Source: an uncultured Bacteroidota bacterium (GTDB lineage: Bacteria; Bacteroidota; Bacteroidia; AKYH767-A; OLB10). From it: DNA of 64,000 nucleotides. A program made the position numbers and the translations under genes. Shown in pieces: positions 27,080-35,447 of this stretch; positions within the stretch are counted from its first letter, which is position 1; each line of letters starts with the position of its first letter. The notes beneath the pieces were generated by a model. It was not told where the DNA came from and made no database searches. It saw only the letters and a program-made list of their open reading frames with translations. The DNA is taken from contig CAIRUC010000125.1 in assembly GCA_903881665.1 (NCBI GenBank), forward strand, positions 1 through 64,000, in the 5' to 3' direction.

Positions 27080-28561
27080 TTAACGTACGATTTTATTTCT
27101 TATTAAAATTCTTTCAAGCCAATTTGGATAATCAATAATTACATTATCACTTTCAGTATTATTACGCATCCAATCAATAAATTGGAAGATTTTAACTTGT
27201 AATGTCTTGTCGTTTTTAATTCCAATTGTGTTCTGCAAATCTTTAATAATACTTAAAAGCTGCTTTTCGGCCGTATGTGACTCTTGACTTAAGAGCAGTT
27301 TGTAATCCTTACGTACCTGCGACAGCTTATACTCTAATACGTCATACTGATTGAGCTCATAACGAGTGATGACTTCACAGATATTGATTTTCATCCTTAG
27401 TGAGGCATCAGCATTTTTGTACCCATCAAGGAGGGCGATACGAGAAAAGTGACGAATCGATTCTTTGTATTCTTGAGCATCAAAGCGCAAGACCGCCAAA
27501 TTAAGGTACACGAAGAGTTGATAAAAGGAGTTCGATTTGATCGTATTATTTTCACGCAAATTTTCGAGAATCTCAATGGCTTGTACTGGATTAATCAGAG
27601 AGTAGTTGATCACCAAAGCATTATAATAGAAGAAGAAATATTTATCAAATAACAACTGGTGAAACTCTTCCATCGCCGTCTTTAATTTATCGGCCCACTG
27701 CAAACTCTGCAACATCTTTTTATTTTTGAAAAGTGAGTTTACTATATAAGTGAGCATTTGTAATTTGGTATCGTGATTATTGCGATTAAAGAGCTTATCA
27801 CGTTCAAATTCTTTGTAGGTTTTTAAGAGGTATAGTTCGAGTGATTTATATTCGTGGCGTTGCAATAAAATTTGACTAACGGCGGCGTAGATACGAAAAC
27901 GTAAAACAGGACTGTTTTTCAGATCTCGATCTTTGATAAAATCATCGATGGTACTCTTTAATAAATCGAGTACCGGGTTTTCGTCGGTTGAAAAATTCTG
28001 TGTTGTTTTTAATCGATAAGAAACCACAGCTAACAAATCGTCGATAGCCCTTATCGCTTCTTGTTCTACTTTGTTTTTACGCCGCTTTTCGATATAGAAC
28101 TCGGGGTTAACATTGAGGGTTTCATGGCTATGCTTGATATACTCACCATAAATAATATCAAGGAGTTCGAAATGCTCGATTGATTCGGTGTCTTTTTCAG
28201 CCCGGCGCAAATAGTAACGAGCTTCTTGTAACATATTACGGCTGGAAAAGTATCGATATAAAGCCATCATATGACAGGCATGAATAAATGCATCTTCCTC
28301 ATAATGCAACGTCGAAAGCGCTTTGTTTACCTCCTTCAACAAGCGATTCTTTAACCGGTACCAAGGATTTTTACCTGCACTAGGATATAGCATCTGTGAC
28401 AAATCATCTTCATTAGGCTCGTCGACTTTAGATTTGCGATAAGCATCGAATAATTTAAGGTCCTTTCTGTCATGTTCGTGAGTGGTGCGGCCAGCAAACA
28501 ACTTATAATAGCGAACCTGTTCCTTCGAAAGACCTTTGATCAATTTAGCTAAATGATCCAT
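27080..28561 (-). CDS. Conserved helical protein of unknown function
   Basis: A 493-aa cytoplasmic protein, almost entirely helical with a TPR-like look (for example YYLRRAEKDTESIEHFELL and IRHFSRIALLDGYKNADASLR). It begins MDHLAKLIKGLSKEQVRYYK, an opening I recall from large uncharacterised Bacteroidota proteins. No catalytic motif was recognised. It is monocistronic and flanked by divergent or opposite-strand genes. Confidence 0.7.
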   Translation of the reverse strand: MDHLAKLIKGLSKEQVRYYKLFAGRTTHEHDRKDLKLFDAYRKSKVDEPNEDDLSQMLYPSAGKNPWYRLKNRLLKEVNKALSTLHYEEDAFIHACHMMALYRYFSSRNMLQEARYYLRRAEKDTESIEHFELLDIIYGEYIKHSHETLNVNPEFYIEKRRKNKVEQEAIRAIDDLLAVVSYRLKTTQNFSTDENPVLDLLKSTIDDFIKDRDLKNSPVLRFRIYAAVSQILLQRHEYKSLELYLLKTYKEFERDKLFNRNNHDTKLQMLTYIVNSLFKNKKMLQSLQWADKLKTAMEEFHQLLFDKYFFFYYNALVINYSLINPVQAIEILENLRENNTIKSNSFYQLFVYLNLAVLRFDAQEYKESIRHFSRIALLDGYKNADASLRMKINICEVITRYELNQYDVLEYKLSQVRKDYKLLLSQESHTAEKQLLSIIKDLQNTIGIKNDKTLQVKIFQFIDWMRNNTESDNVIIDYPNWLERILIRNKIVR

Positions 28562-28624
28562 TTGTATTATTTTGAATACGTAAGATTACTAAAAAAATCA
28601 TTTCGCGCGAAGTATTTTTCTCAT

Positions 28625-28632
28625 TAGTTTTG
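28625..28632 (+). promoter_or_regulatory. Candidate Bacteroidota -7 element
   Basis: TAGTTTTG fits TAnnTTTG, 23 bp upstream of the next ATG. Confidence 0.3.
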
Positions 28633-28655
28633 ATTTTGACCAAGACTCGCCCTTT

Positions 28656-29336
28656 ATGATACGTCGCCTAAAACAACTATTAATTCTACTTTTATTCGTT
28701 ATGTGTTCTATAACGTCTAAAGGGCAAATGGCTAATTTACAGATATATGCGCTTGTTAATTTTCCTGATACAGTAAGCACTGGCGACTATATTCCAGTTC
28801 ATGTAATTGTTTATAATGTTGGGAACACCCCTTATCAGGGCCCACTTCAAATAGCAATGGGGGCGTGGGGAACTACCACATTTCTATATTTTAACAACAC
28901 CCCTATTTTGATCCTGCCGAATGATACTATTTCGTTAGTTAGCTCATTGGGGTTCTATGTCGACTCCACCTTTTTCCGCCAAGGGAATAATGTGGTAGTA
29001 GTATGGCCGTATTCGTCTCAACTTGTTACCTATACTTCCACTATTGTAAATATCTGGTATAACGACTTAACCGTTGGAATTAAAGACCCACAAACAATTA
29101 ACCACCTTCAAGCATACCCTAATCCTGCGAATGATGAATTGATGATTCATAGCAGCGAGGAACTTATTGAAGACGTAAGAATATGGAGTGTTACTGGTCA
29201 GTTAATGCAAATTAACCATTATGACGGGGGCGCAGATTTGAAGTTGTCGTTGCAGGATTTAATGGCAGGATACTATACGGTTGAAATATCCTCTCTTTCA
29301 AAGCATGTTCGTCGTCTGAAAATAATTGTACAGTAA
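28656..29336 (+). CDS. Small secreted protein with T9SS sorting domain
   Basis: A 226-aa protein with a signal peptide (residues 1-23, ending SKGQ) and an Ig-like beta domain resembling a CARDB fold (VNFPDTVSTGDYIPVHVIV, YNVGNTPYQGPL). The type A T9SS C-terminal domain starts AYPNPANDELMIHS and ends RRLKIIVQ. No binding partner is evident. Confidence 0.8.
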   Translation: MIRRLKQLLILLLFVMCSITSKGQMANLQIYALVNFPDTVSTGDYIPVHVIVYNVGNTPYQGPLQIAMGAWGTTTFLYFNNTPILILPNDTISLVSSLGFYVDSTFFRQGNNVVVVWPYSSQLVTYTSTIVNIWYNDLTVGIKDPQTINHLQAYPNPANDELMIHSSEELIEDVRIWSVTGQLMQINHYDGGADLKLSLQDLMAGYYTVEISSLSKHVRRLKIIVQ

Positions 29337-29357
29337 ACCAAAACAAGTGTTGACCGA

Positions 29358-29392
29358 ATAACGGTCTCGGCCCAATGGGACGGGACCGTTAT
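29358..29392. terminator. Bidirectional terminator between convergent genes
   Basis: ATAACGGTC/GACCGTTAT form a 9-bp perfect stem with a GC-rich inner loop between the T9SS gene and rpiB. The right side is followed by ATCATTTT. Confidence 0.75.
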
Positions 29393-29401
29393 CATTTTAG
29401 G

Positions 29402-29833
29402 TTAAAGGCGAGCAATTTTATCAACGCGATTCTGGTGTCGGCCGCCTTCAAAAGTCGATTTTAAAAATGAATCTAAAATCAAAATGGCATTTGCAATAGT
29501 AACAAAACGAGCAGGAAGACATACGATATTAGCATCATTGTGTTGTCTCGCCAATTGTGAAATCTCGGGGGTCCAACATAAGGCAGCGCGAATTTGCTGA
29601 TGCTTATTGGCAGCAATACAAACTCCGTTAGCGCTACCGCACAACAAAACACCCAACGAACCATGATGAGCTTCCACTGCTGTAGCTACGGCATGTGCAT
29701 AATCGGGATAATCAACACTATCATTACTAAAAGTACCCTTATCCTCACAATCATAGCCGTGCTTTTTTAAATATTCGAGAAGAGCGGTTTTCATCTCGAA
29801 ACCTGCGTGATCGGAACCAATATAAAGTGACAT
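29402..29833 (-). CDS. rpiB: Ribose-5-phosphate isomerase B
   Basis: A 143-aa enzyme interconverting ribose-5-P and ribulose-5-P in the pentose phosphate pathway. MSLYIGSDHAGFEMK opens the family; GVLLCGSANGVCIAANKH carries the catalytic Cys; RQHNDANIVCLPARF and GGRHQNRVDKI complete the pattern. RpiB and LacAB proteins share this fold, but the length and motifs fit RpiB. Confidence 0.93.
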   Translation of the reverse strand: MSLYIGSDHAGFEMKTALLEYLKKHGYDCEDKGTFSNDSVDYPDYAHAVATAVEAHHGSLGVLLCGSANGVCIAANKHQQIRAALCWTPEISQLARQHNDANIVCLPARFVTIANAILILDSFLKSTFEGGRHQNRVDKIARL

Positions 29834-30029
29834 AATTTCTATTTTTTGAATGGGTCAAAGTTAAAGGTTATCGTAAGAAAAAACCTAAGGTTAGTCTTGA
29901 AATTTAAAAATCCCCTTCCTGCATTAATAGAAATCTGTTCCATATTGGAGTGGCGAATCAAAACACTATTCCAGCTAAATTTATGGGGATAAATAAAGGC
30001 AATGGATTTGTTAATTTTATTTGGAAATA

Positions 30030-30644
30030 TTAAGGATTACATTTTGCGTGAGGAAGGCGTTTGATGAGCTCGGTTTTATAATAACCATCAATGCCTAAAC
30101 TACATAAGCTATCGGCTTCGTCTATCCGAAGAAAACCATCAGCAGAGATTATTTTTTCATTCAAATGAATTTCGGTGATTTCACCAATCACTAAAAACGT
30201 ATCATTCATTCGAATAGGAATAATTTCTTTAAAAGTACATCCATACTTTATTCTACTTTCTTTCACATAAGGAGCTGGAAAAGTTTCAGAATATTCAGGC
30301 GTTAGCTGCGCGGCATCAAACTCACTCACATCTTTGGGGTATTTTGCGCTAGTATGGTGTGCAGCATCTATGAGTTCGGAGTGGATGTGATTGATGGTAA
30401 AAAAGCCAGAAGCTTGGATGTTAGCGATAGTATGTGGGGCTGCAGCTAAGGGCCGATTGATAAACCCAATAAGCGCCGGATCGGCACCTAAATGGACAAT
30501 ATTTGAGAAGATAGCTAGATTTGTCTGTTTTAAATGACTGATAGAGCCAATTAAACTTACACTCTTAAAGCCACTGAGAGAGTTGATCAGATTGGCTCGG
30601 TAAAAACGATCGTAGCGGGAAAGATCGTTAGAAGAAATTTTCAT
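30030..30644 (-). CDS. Flavin reductase-like protein
   Basis: A 204-aa protein of the flavin reductase/flavoredoxin FMN-binding split-barrel family. The FKSVSLIGSISHLKQTNLAIFS and LIGFINRPLAAAPHTIANIQASGFFTIN segments line the FMN site, and VKESRIKYGCTFKEIIPI follows. Likely cytoplasmic. It probably reduces flavin with NAD(P)H or uses bound FMN; the partner is unknown. Confidence 0.8.
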   Translation of the reverse strand: MKISSNDLSRYDRFYRANLINSLSGFKSVSLIGSISHLKQTNLAIFSNIVHLGADPALIGFINRPLAAAPHTIANIQASGFFTINHIHSELIDAAHHTSAKYPKDVSEFDAAQLTPEYSETFPAPYVKESRIKYGCTFKEIIPIRMNDTFLVIGEITEIHLNEKIISADGFLRIDEADSLCSLGIDGYYKTELIKRLPHAKCNP

Positions 30645-30836
30645 TTAGCGAGGTGCTTTCTTCCATAACAAGCGAAACCTATGATCGTTTCGAATTGCTT
30701 TTCAAAAGCCTACGAAGGTATCATTCTGTTTTCAAAAAAATGCTTTTCTAAAAAATTAAATATCCGATATTAAATAATTGCAAATGTATAATGAATTGAG
30801 TATTCAAGAGATTTGCCCATAAAATTTATACGATTA

Positions 30837-31913
30837 ATGGTAAAACGAAAGCAAAACTCATCAACTGTACTTTTTCAAAATGCAGTAAATTTAATTAATG
30901 CTGCAAAAAATCAGGTTTACAAGCAAACGAATAGTATAATTGTTTTTACCTACTATTATTTAGGTAAAATAATAATAGATTCGGAACAAAATGGAAATCA
31001 AAAGGCAATAAATGGAGATGAAACTATTATACAATTGAGCAAAAAATTAACACGCAAATTTGGAAATGGATACTCGAAAAGAAACCTTGAATTAATGCGG
31101 CTTTTTTACGTAACATATAGAGCTAGAAAAACAGAAAAAGCAATTGCGCAGACACTGTCTGCGCAATTTGAAAATAATAAAGTAGCCATAGTAAATACAT
31201 TTAAGTTATTTGTAAATCGAATGCCGTTATCATGGTCAATTTATGGTTTATTGTTACGAATAAAAAATGATGATGAAAGATCCTTCTATGAAATAGAAAC
31301 GAAACAAGGAAATTGGAGTGTGAGAGAACTGCAAAGACAAATCGACTCTGGATTATTTGAAAGATTTATTTTAAGTAAAGATAAAAAGCAAGTAAAGGCA
31401 CTTGCTAAAAAAGGACAAATAATACAGAAACCTGAAGAGTTAATAAAATCACATTATATATTAGATTTTTTAGGCCTTAATGAGAAATCGGTGTATAATG
31501 AATCGGATCTTGAATGTGCTATTATAGGTAGAATTGAGCAGTTTTTACTAGAAATGGGAAAAGGGGGTTTATTTCAAGGAAGGCAATTAAGGCTAAGAAA
31601 TGAATCTGATAATTTTTATGTTGACCTTGTATTATATAACAGAATTCTAAAATGTTTTGTATTGATAGAACTAAAGATCGGTAAGCTTCGTCATCAAGAT
31701 ATTGGACAAATGCAGATGTACGTGAATTACTTCGACCGCTTTGTAAAGGAAAGGAACGAGCGAGCAACCATAGGGATTATCATTTGTAAGAATAAAAATA
31801 ATTCAATGGTTGAAATCACGTTGCCAAAAACTAATAAAACAATTTTTGCCAAGGAGTATAAACTATACCTACCCACAAAGGCTTCATTAATAAAATTAGT
31901 GGGGGCTAGCTAA
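30837..31913 (+). CDS. DUF1016 family PDDEXK nuclease (YhcG-like)
   Basis: A 358-aa protein from ATG 30837. The N-terminal DUF1016 domain has FTYYYLGKIIIDSEQNG and LSKKLTRKFGNGYSKRNLELM. The C-terminal PDDEXK domain has FYVDLVLYNRILKCFVLIELK (the D...ExK core) and IGQMQMYVNYFDRF. The family has been linked to DNA repair/recombination and occurs in mobile or defence contexts. It is solitary here. The ORF between the two domains contains a perfect DNA palindrome. The nuclease core is intact, so the gene is probably functional. Confidence 0.88.
   Translation: MVKRKQNSSTVLFQNAVNLINAAKNQVYKQTNSIIVFTYYYLGKIIIDSEQNGNQKAINGDETIIQLSKKLTRKFGNGYSKRNLELMRLFYVTYRARKTEKAIAQTLSAQFENNKVAIVNTFKLFVNRMPLSWSIYGLLLRIKNDDERSFYEIETKQGNWSVRELQRQIDSGLFERFILSKDKKQVKALAKKGQIIQKPEELIKSHYILDFLGLNEKSVYNESDLECAIIGRIEQFLLEMGKGGLFQGRQLRLRNESDNFYVDLVLYNRILKCFVLIELKIGKLRHQDIGQMQMYVNYFDRFVKERNERATIGIIICKNKNNSMVEITLPKTNKTIFAKEYKLYLPTKASLIKLVGAS
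31142..31168 (+). repeat. 27-bp perfect palindrome inside the DUF1016 gene
   Basis: Two 13-base arms (AATTGCGCAGACA and its reverse complement) surround a single C. It encodes AIAQTLSAQFE in frame, near protein residue 102, in the stretch between the N-terminal domain and the nuclease part. Confidence 0.95.
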
Positions 31914-32005
31914 AAAACAATGATTGAGGTGATGAATGGCTGATTGTGTGATAAACGGAAACAAGGCTTCATGCCGCAATTCGTTTTAATTTAAAACAAT
32001 ATAAG

Positions 32006-32039
32006 GGGATAATGTGCCGGTCTGCTAATGGGATAATGT
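32006..32039 (+). repeat. Two direct copies of GGGATAATGT
   Basis: Copies at 32006-32015 and 32030-32039, 24 bp apart (about two helical turns), just after the DUF1016 gene. The arrangement resembles transposase binding sites at the end of IS21-like elements, but no transposase is in the window. Origin uncertain. Confidence 0.45.
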
Positions 32040-32165
32040 ACTAACTCTACACTCTTATACTGTTTTTAGTTTTGATTTTCAATATATTATAAAATTATTA
32101 ATTCGAAAAGGCATCAATACATAAGTTTCTGATGTATTATTGCGTTATGTATTTAAATTCTGATC

Positions 32166-32507
32166 ATGAATTACTCTTCTGAGCTTATAAAAGGCACTTT
32201 AAAAACCATCATCCTCAAGTTGCTAAAGGATAATAGCCGCATGTACGGTTATGAAATCACACAAAAGGTAAAGGACCTAACAGCGGGTAAAATTCAACTA
32301 ACCGAAGGCGCTTTATATCCTACACTTCATGCCTTAGAAGCGGATGGTATTCTCACCACCGAAACTGAATATATCGGAAAACGTGTACGAAAATATTACT
32401 CGCTAAGCAGCGAAGGAAATAAAGTTTCGGACGAAAAAGTAAACGAGTTTGCTGATTTCATCAATACAATGAAATTTTTACTCGACATTAAAACCGGCAT
32501 TGCATAA
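32166..32507 (+). CDS. PadR-family transcriptional regulator
   Basis: A 113-aa winged-helix protein. The PadR core is visible in LIKGTLKTIILKLLKDNSRMYGYEITQ, LTEGALYPTLHALEADGIL and VRKYYSLSSEGN. The next gene starts on the base after its stop, so the two are translationally coupled. PadR proteins often repress their own operon and a neighbouring membrane protein. Confidence 0.92.
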   Translation: MNYSSELIKGTLKTIILKLLKDNSRMYGYEITQKVKDLTAGKIQLTEGALYPTLHALEADGILTTETEYIGKRVRKYYSLSSEGNKVSDEKVNEFADFINTMKFLLDIKTGIA

Positions 32508-33653
32508 ATGTATACGCTCTCGGATACTCAAATTGATTTTATACTCAACGACATTAGACGTAATGGCGTAGAGCTGGAGGACCTGCGGTCAAACCTCCTG
32601 GATCATATTTGTTGCATCATAGAGCAGAATCTCGAGGATAACGGAGACTTCGAGCAATTTTATTTCTCCACCAGAAAAATGTTTTATAAACATCATCTTA
32701 AAGAAATAGAAGAGGAAACAATATCTCTGATGACTTACAAAAACTATTACATGATGAAAAAAATAATGATAATTAGCGGAATAGTTTCCGTTGCCTTAAT
32801 GACGATAGGCATCGTTCTTAAGTTTCAACATTGGCCCGGTGCTGGAGCTTGCATTGTATTGGGCGTAAGCATTATAAGTTTAGTCTTTCTTCCTTTAATG
32901 TTCTTACTTAAAATTAAAGAACAAAATCAGTTAAAAGATAAAGCTCTTACCGGATTAGGTACGCTCTCAGCAATATGCTTAACCTTAGGTGTGCTCTTTA
33001 AAGTGATGCATTGGCCGGGTGCAAATATGCTATCAATTATAGCACTAGCATTTTTGATGTTTCTGTATTTACCGGTTTACTTCTTCTCCGGTATTCGGAA
33101 TCCCGATACTAAAACAAATACAATCGTGAATGCAGTGCTTATTATAACTGCATGCGGCTTAATTCTAACCTTGGTTCGTTCTCCACAAGGGACCAAAATT
33201 ATGGAAGCACAAATTACTGCAGATTATTTAATGATGGATAATATCCTGAAAACTGAACTGATTTTATTGAATAAACATGCAGCGACTGATCCTCTTCTGG
33301 CAGATTCGTCCGCGGAAAAGGTGTTTACTATGTGTGAAAAAATGAAGGAGGAAATTATATTTATTGAAACCGGAAAGAAAAAAATAGATCCGAATTTAAA
33401 TACATCACAGCAAATGATAGGCCTCACCGATTTCCACCAAATTATTGCTGATTATCCTAGTGTTAGCACCGTTTACGAAGCGCTTAAAATAGCCGCCAAA
33501 GATTACAACATGAAATATACGAAAGAAGGGTTAGGCATTCATCGTATTGACATCGAGTCGCCAAATGACAAAGACTATAAAACCTACGATGCCTTGAATC
33601 GATTAGTTAAATTGCAATTGTTTTTATTGCAGAACGAACGACAAAAGGAATAG
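32508..33653 (+). CDS. Membrane protein coupled to PadR, with repeated HWPGA motif
   Basis: A 381-aa protein. The N-terminal 75 residues are soluble. Five to six TM segments follow, with two copies of an FKxxHWPGA sequence (KFQHWPGAG and KVMHWPGAN) at TM boundaries, recalling GldL-like membrane proteins. The C-terminal 150 aa are soluble again. PadR-membrane protein pairs of this type are common in Bacteroidota. It might sense or respond to an envelope signal; this is inference. Confidence 0.7.
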   Translation: MYTLSDTQIDFILNDIRRNGVELEDLRSNLLDHICCIIEQNLEDNGDFEQFYFSTRKMFYKHHLKEIEEETISLMTYKNYYMMKKIMIISGIVSVALMTIGIVLKFQHWPGAGACIVLGVSIISLVFLPLMFLLKIKEQNQLKDKALTGLGTLSAICLTLGVLFKVMHWPGANMLSIIALAFLMFLYLPVYFFSGIRNPDTKTNTIVNAVLIITACGLILTLVRSPQGTKIMEAQITADYLMMDNILKTELILLNKHAATDPLLADSSAEKVFTMCEKMKEEIIFIETGKKKIDPNLNTSQQMIGLTDFHQIIADYPSVSTVYEALKIAAKDYNMKYTKEGLGIHRIDIESPNDKDYKTYDALNRLVKLQLFLLQNERQKE

Positions 33654-33746
33654 GGGTTTGAGTATGTTTTTCTATTAACAGAGGAGCTTAATTGGTCGTG
33701 GTATTTATTGGTTTTTCTGCACTAAAACTGTTCTGCTTTTAAAAGT

Positions 33747-33790
33747 ATCCTTGAAGTACGTTTGTTGAAACACACTTCAAGGATTTTTTT
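33747..33790 (+). terminator. Rho-independent terminator of the padR unit
   Basis: ATCCTTGAAGT/ACTTCAAGGAT, an 11-bp perfect stem with a 16-base loop, followed by seven T. Confidence 0.92.
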
Positions 33791-34055
33791 ATAACCATCG
33801 GGTTTTTCATTCTCTTTTTTTATCTTTCAGGCTATTCTTTTTTTATTCATAAAACAGTCTTTCTAGTCATTGGCTAAGGGCTTTTTAAACTCGCATTAAA
33901 GCTCTTTTTTGTTAACAATCCCTTTATTTGAGCTGTTTATAACAAATTAGTAGTCAATCGAGGTGATTACACCGAATTTTAGTGCATATATTTCTGTATT
34001 TCAATTGTTTATGCTTTATTATAATCTAATCGCATTTATTCCGATATTTGCAACT
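33791..34055. other. Upstream region of the beta-glucan operon
   Basis: About 265 bp, AT-rich, with TTTATTTG near 33923-33930 one base off the TAnnTTTG element. No operator or other repeat was recognised. Confidence 0.3.
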
Positions 34056-35447
34056 ATGACAAAGGTTATTGTATTTATTACACTAAGTTATTTTTCTATC
34101 CGACGAACGTTACTCTTAATCGGGGTTTGTTGCTTTGTTTCTTTTTCGTTCGCTCAAACGTCCGTTGAAAAAACGGCTAATGGATATTCCTTTATTCGTA
34201 ATGGTAGTCCATATTATGTAAAGGGTGTTGGGGGTGAAGTAAATCTCGATAAAGCAGTTGCTATTGGAGCTAACTCCATTCGTACTTGGGGGACAGAAAA
34301 CGCTCAAGCCGTTTTAGATGAGGCACAAAAAAGGGGTTTAACTGTAATGCTTGGCATGTGGCTTCAGCATGAACGTCATGGGTTCGACTATAACGATTCA
34401 GCTAAGGTTCGGAAGCAATTTGATTTTTATAAGTCGATCGTACTAAAATACAAAGACCATCCAGCCTTGCTAATGTGGGGCATTGGGAATGAGCTCGATC
34501 TTCAATACACCAATACGAATGTATGGTATGCCGTGCAAGATCTTGCTAAGTTCATTCACGAGAATGATCCTAATCATCCTACCTCTACTGTTACCGCAGG
34601 ACTCGACTCCAGTGAAGTGCGCCTAATCTCTGAGCATGCTCCCGATATCGATGTATATTGCGTAAACACTTACGGCGATATCGCGAATGTGCCGGCTAAT
34701 ATCGATAAGTTCGGGTGGCATGGGCCGTATATGATTACTGAGTGGGGATGCAATGGATATTGGGAATCGCCAACCACTGCTTGGAAAGTTTCTATTGAGC
34801 AAACAAGCACCGAAAAAAAGCAGGTGTTTTATGATCGTTATAATAATTACATTGCAGCTTCTAAATATAAATGCTTAGGTTCTTATGCTTTTTTGTGGGG
34901 CTCTAAACAGGAGTATACCGAAACATGGTTTGGATTATTTTCGAAAGATAATCTCCCAACTGAACCCGTTGATGCGCTTGAATCTCTTTTTACGGGCAAA
35001 GATCCTGCTACCGCCGGACCTACAATCGAAAGTATATTATTAGATGGTAAAGCGGCAAAGGATAATATTCACTTGAAAGCAGGAAATAAATATAGCGCTC
35101 AAGTATTGGCTGCCATTTCGGTAAACATGAAGCGCTCCTTTTCTGATTCTTCGCACACGCTTTCTTTCCATTGGAAAATCCTAAAGGAAAGCAGCGATAA
35201 AAAAAGTGGCGGCGATAAGGAAGAGGAGGCCACAGAAGTAGATGGTGGTTTCTCGAATACGAATTCGAGCAATGTTTTTTTTCGTATTCCCGAAACTGAA
35301 GGGACTTATCGTTTGTTTGTTTATGTTTATTTGAATGGGAAAGTCGCTTATGCAAATATTCCCTTCTATGCCGATAAAAGAACAGAAGCCGATGGTCAGT
35401 CGCGGTTTATTGAGTTTAAACGTCAGTCAATGGATTCGTTTCACTAA
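34056..35447 (+). CDS. Secreted TIM-barrel glycoside hydrolase (GH2/GH5-clan type)
   Basis: From ATG 34056 the protein is 463 aa with a long signal peptide ending FSFAQ. A (beta/alpha)8 barrel contains GIGNELD (candidate acid/base Glu near residue 146) and TEWGCNG (candidate nucleophile Glu near residue 229), the clan GH-A layout. A C-terminal Ig-like domain follows. Its start resembles GH2 TIM-barrel enzymes without the sandwich domains. First gene of the nine-gene operon; its TAA overlaps the next ATG. With the GH3 and GH16 neighbours a beta-glucan substrate is likely. The exact GH family needs a profile search. Confidence 0.8.
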   Translation: MTKVIVFITLSYFSIRRTLLLIGVCCFVSFSFAQTSVEKTANGYSFIRNGSPYYVKGVGGEVNLDKAVAIGANSIRTWGTENAQAVLDEAQKRGLTVMLGMWLQHERHGFDYNDSAKVRKQFDFYKSIVLKYKDHPALLMWGIGNELDLQYTNTNVWYAVQDLAKFIHENDPNHPTSTVTAGLDSSEVRLISEHAPDIDVYCVNTYGDIANVPANIDKFGWHGPYMITEWGCNGYWESPTTAWKVSIEQTSTEKKQVFYDRYNNYIAASKYKCLGSYAFLWGSKQEYTETWFGLFSKDNLPTEPVDALESLFTGKDPATAGPTIESILLDGKAAKDNIHLKAGNKYSAQVLAAISVNMKRSFSDSSHTLSFHWKILKESSDKKSGGDKEEEATEVDGGFSNTNSSNVFFRIPETEGTYRLFVYVYLNGKVAYANIPFYADKRTEADGQSRFIEFKRQSMDSFH

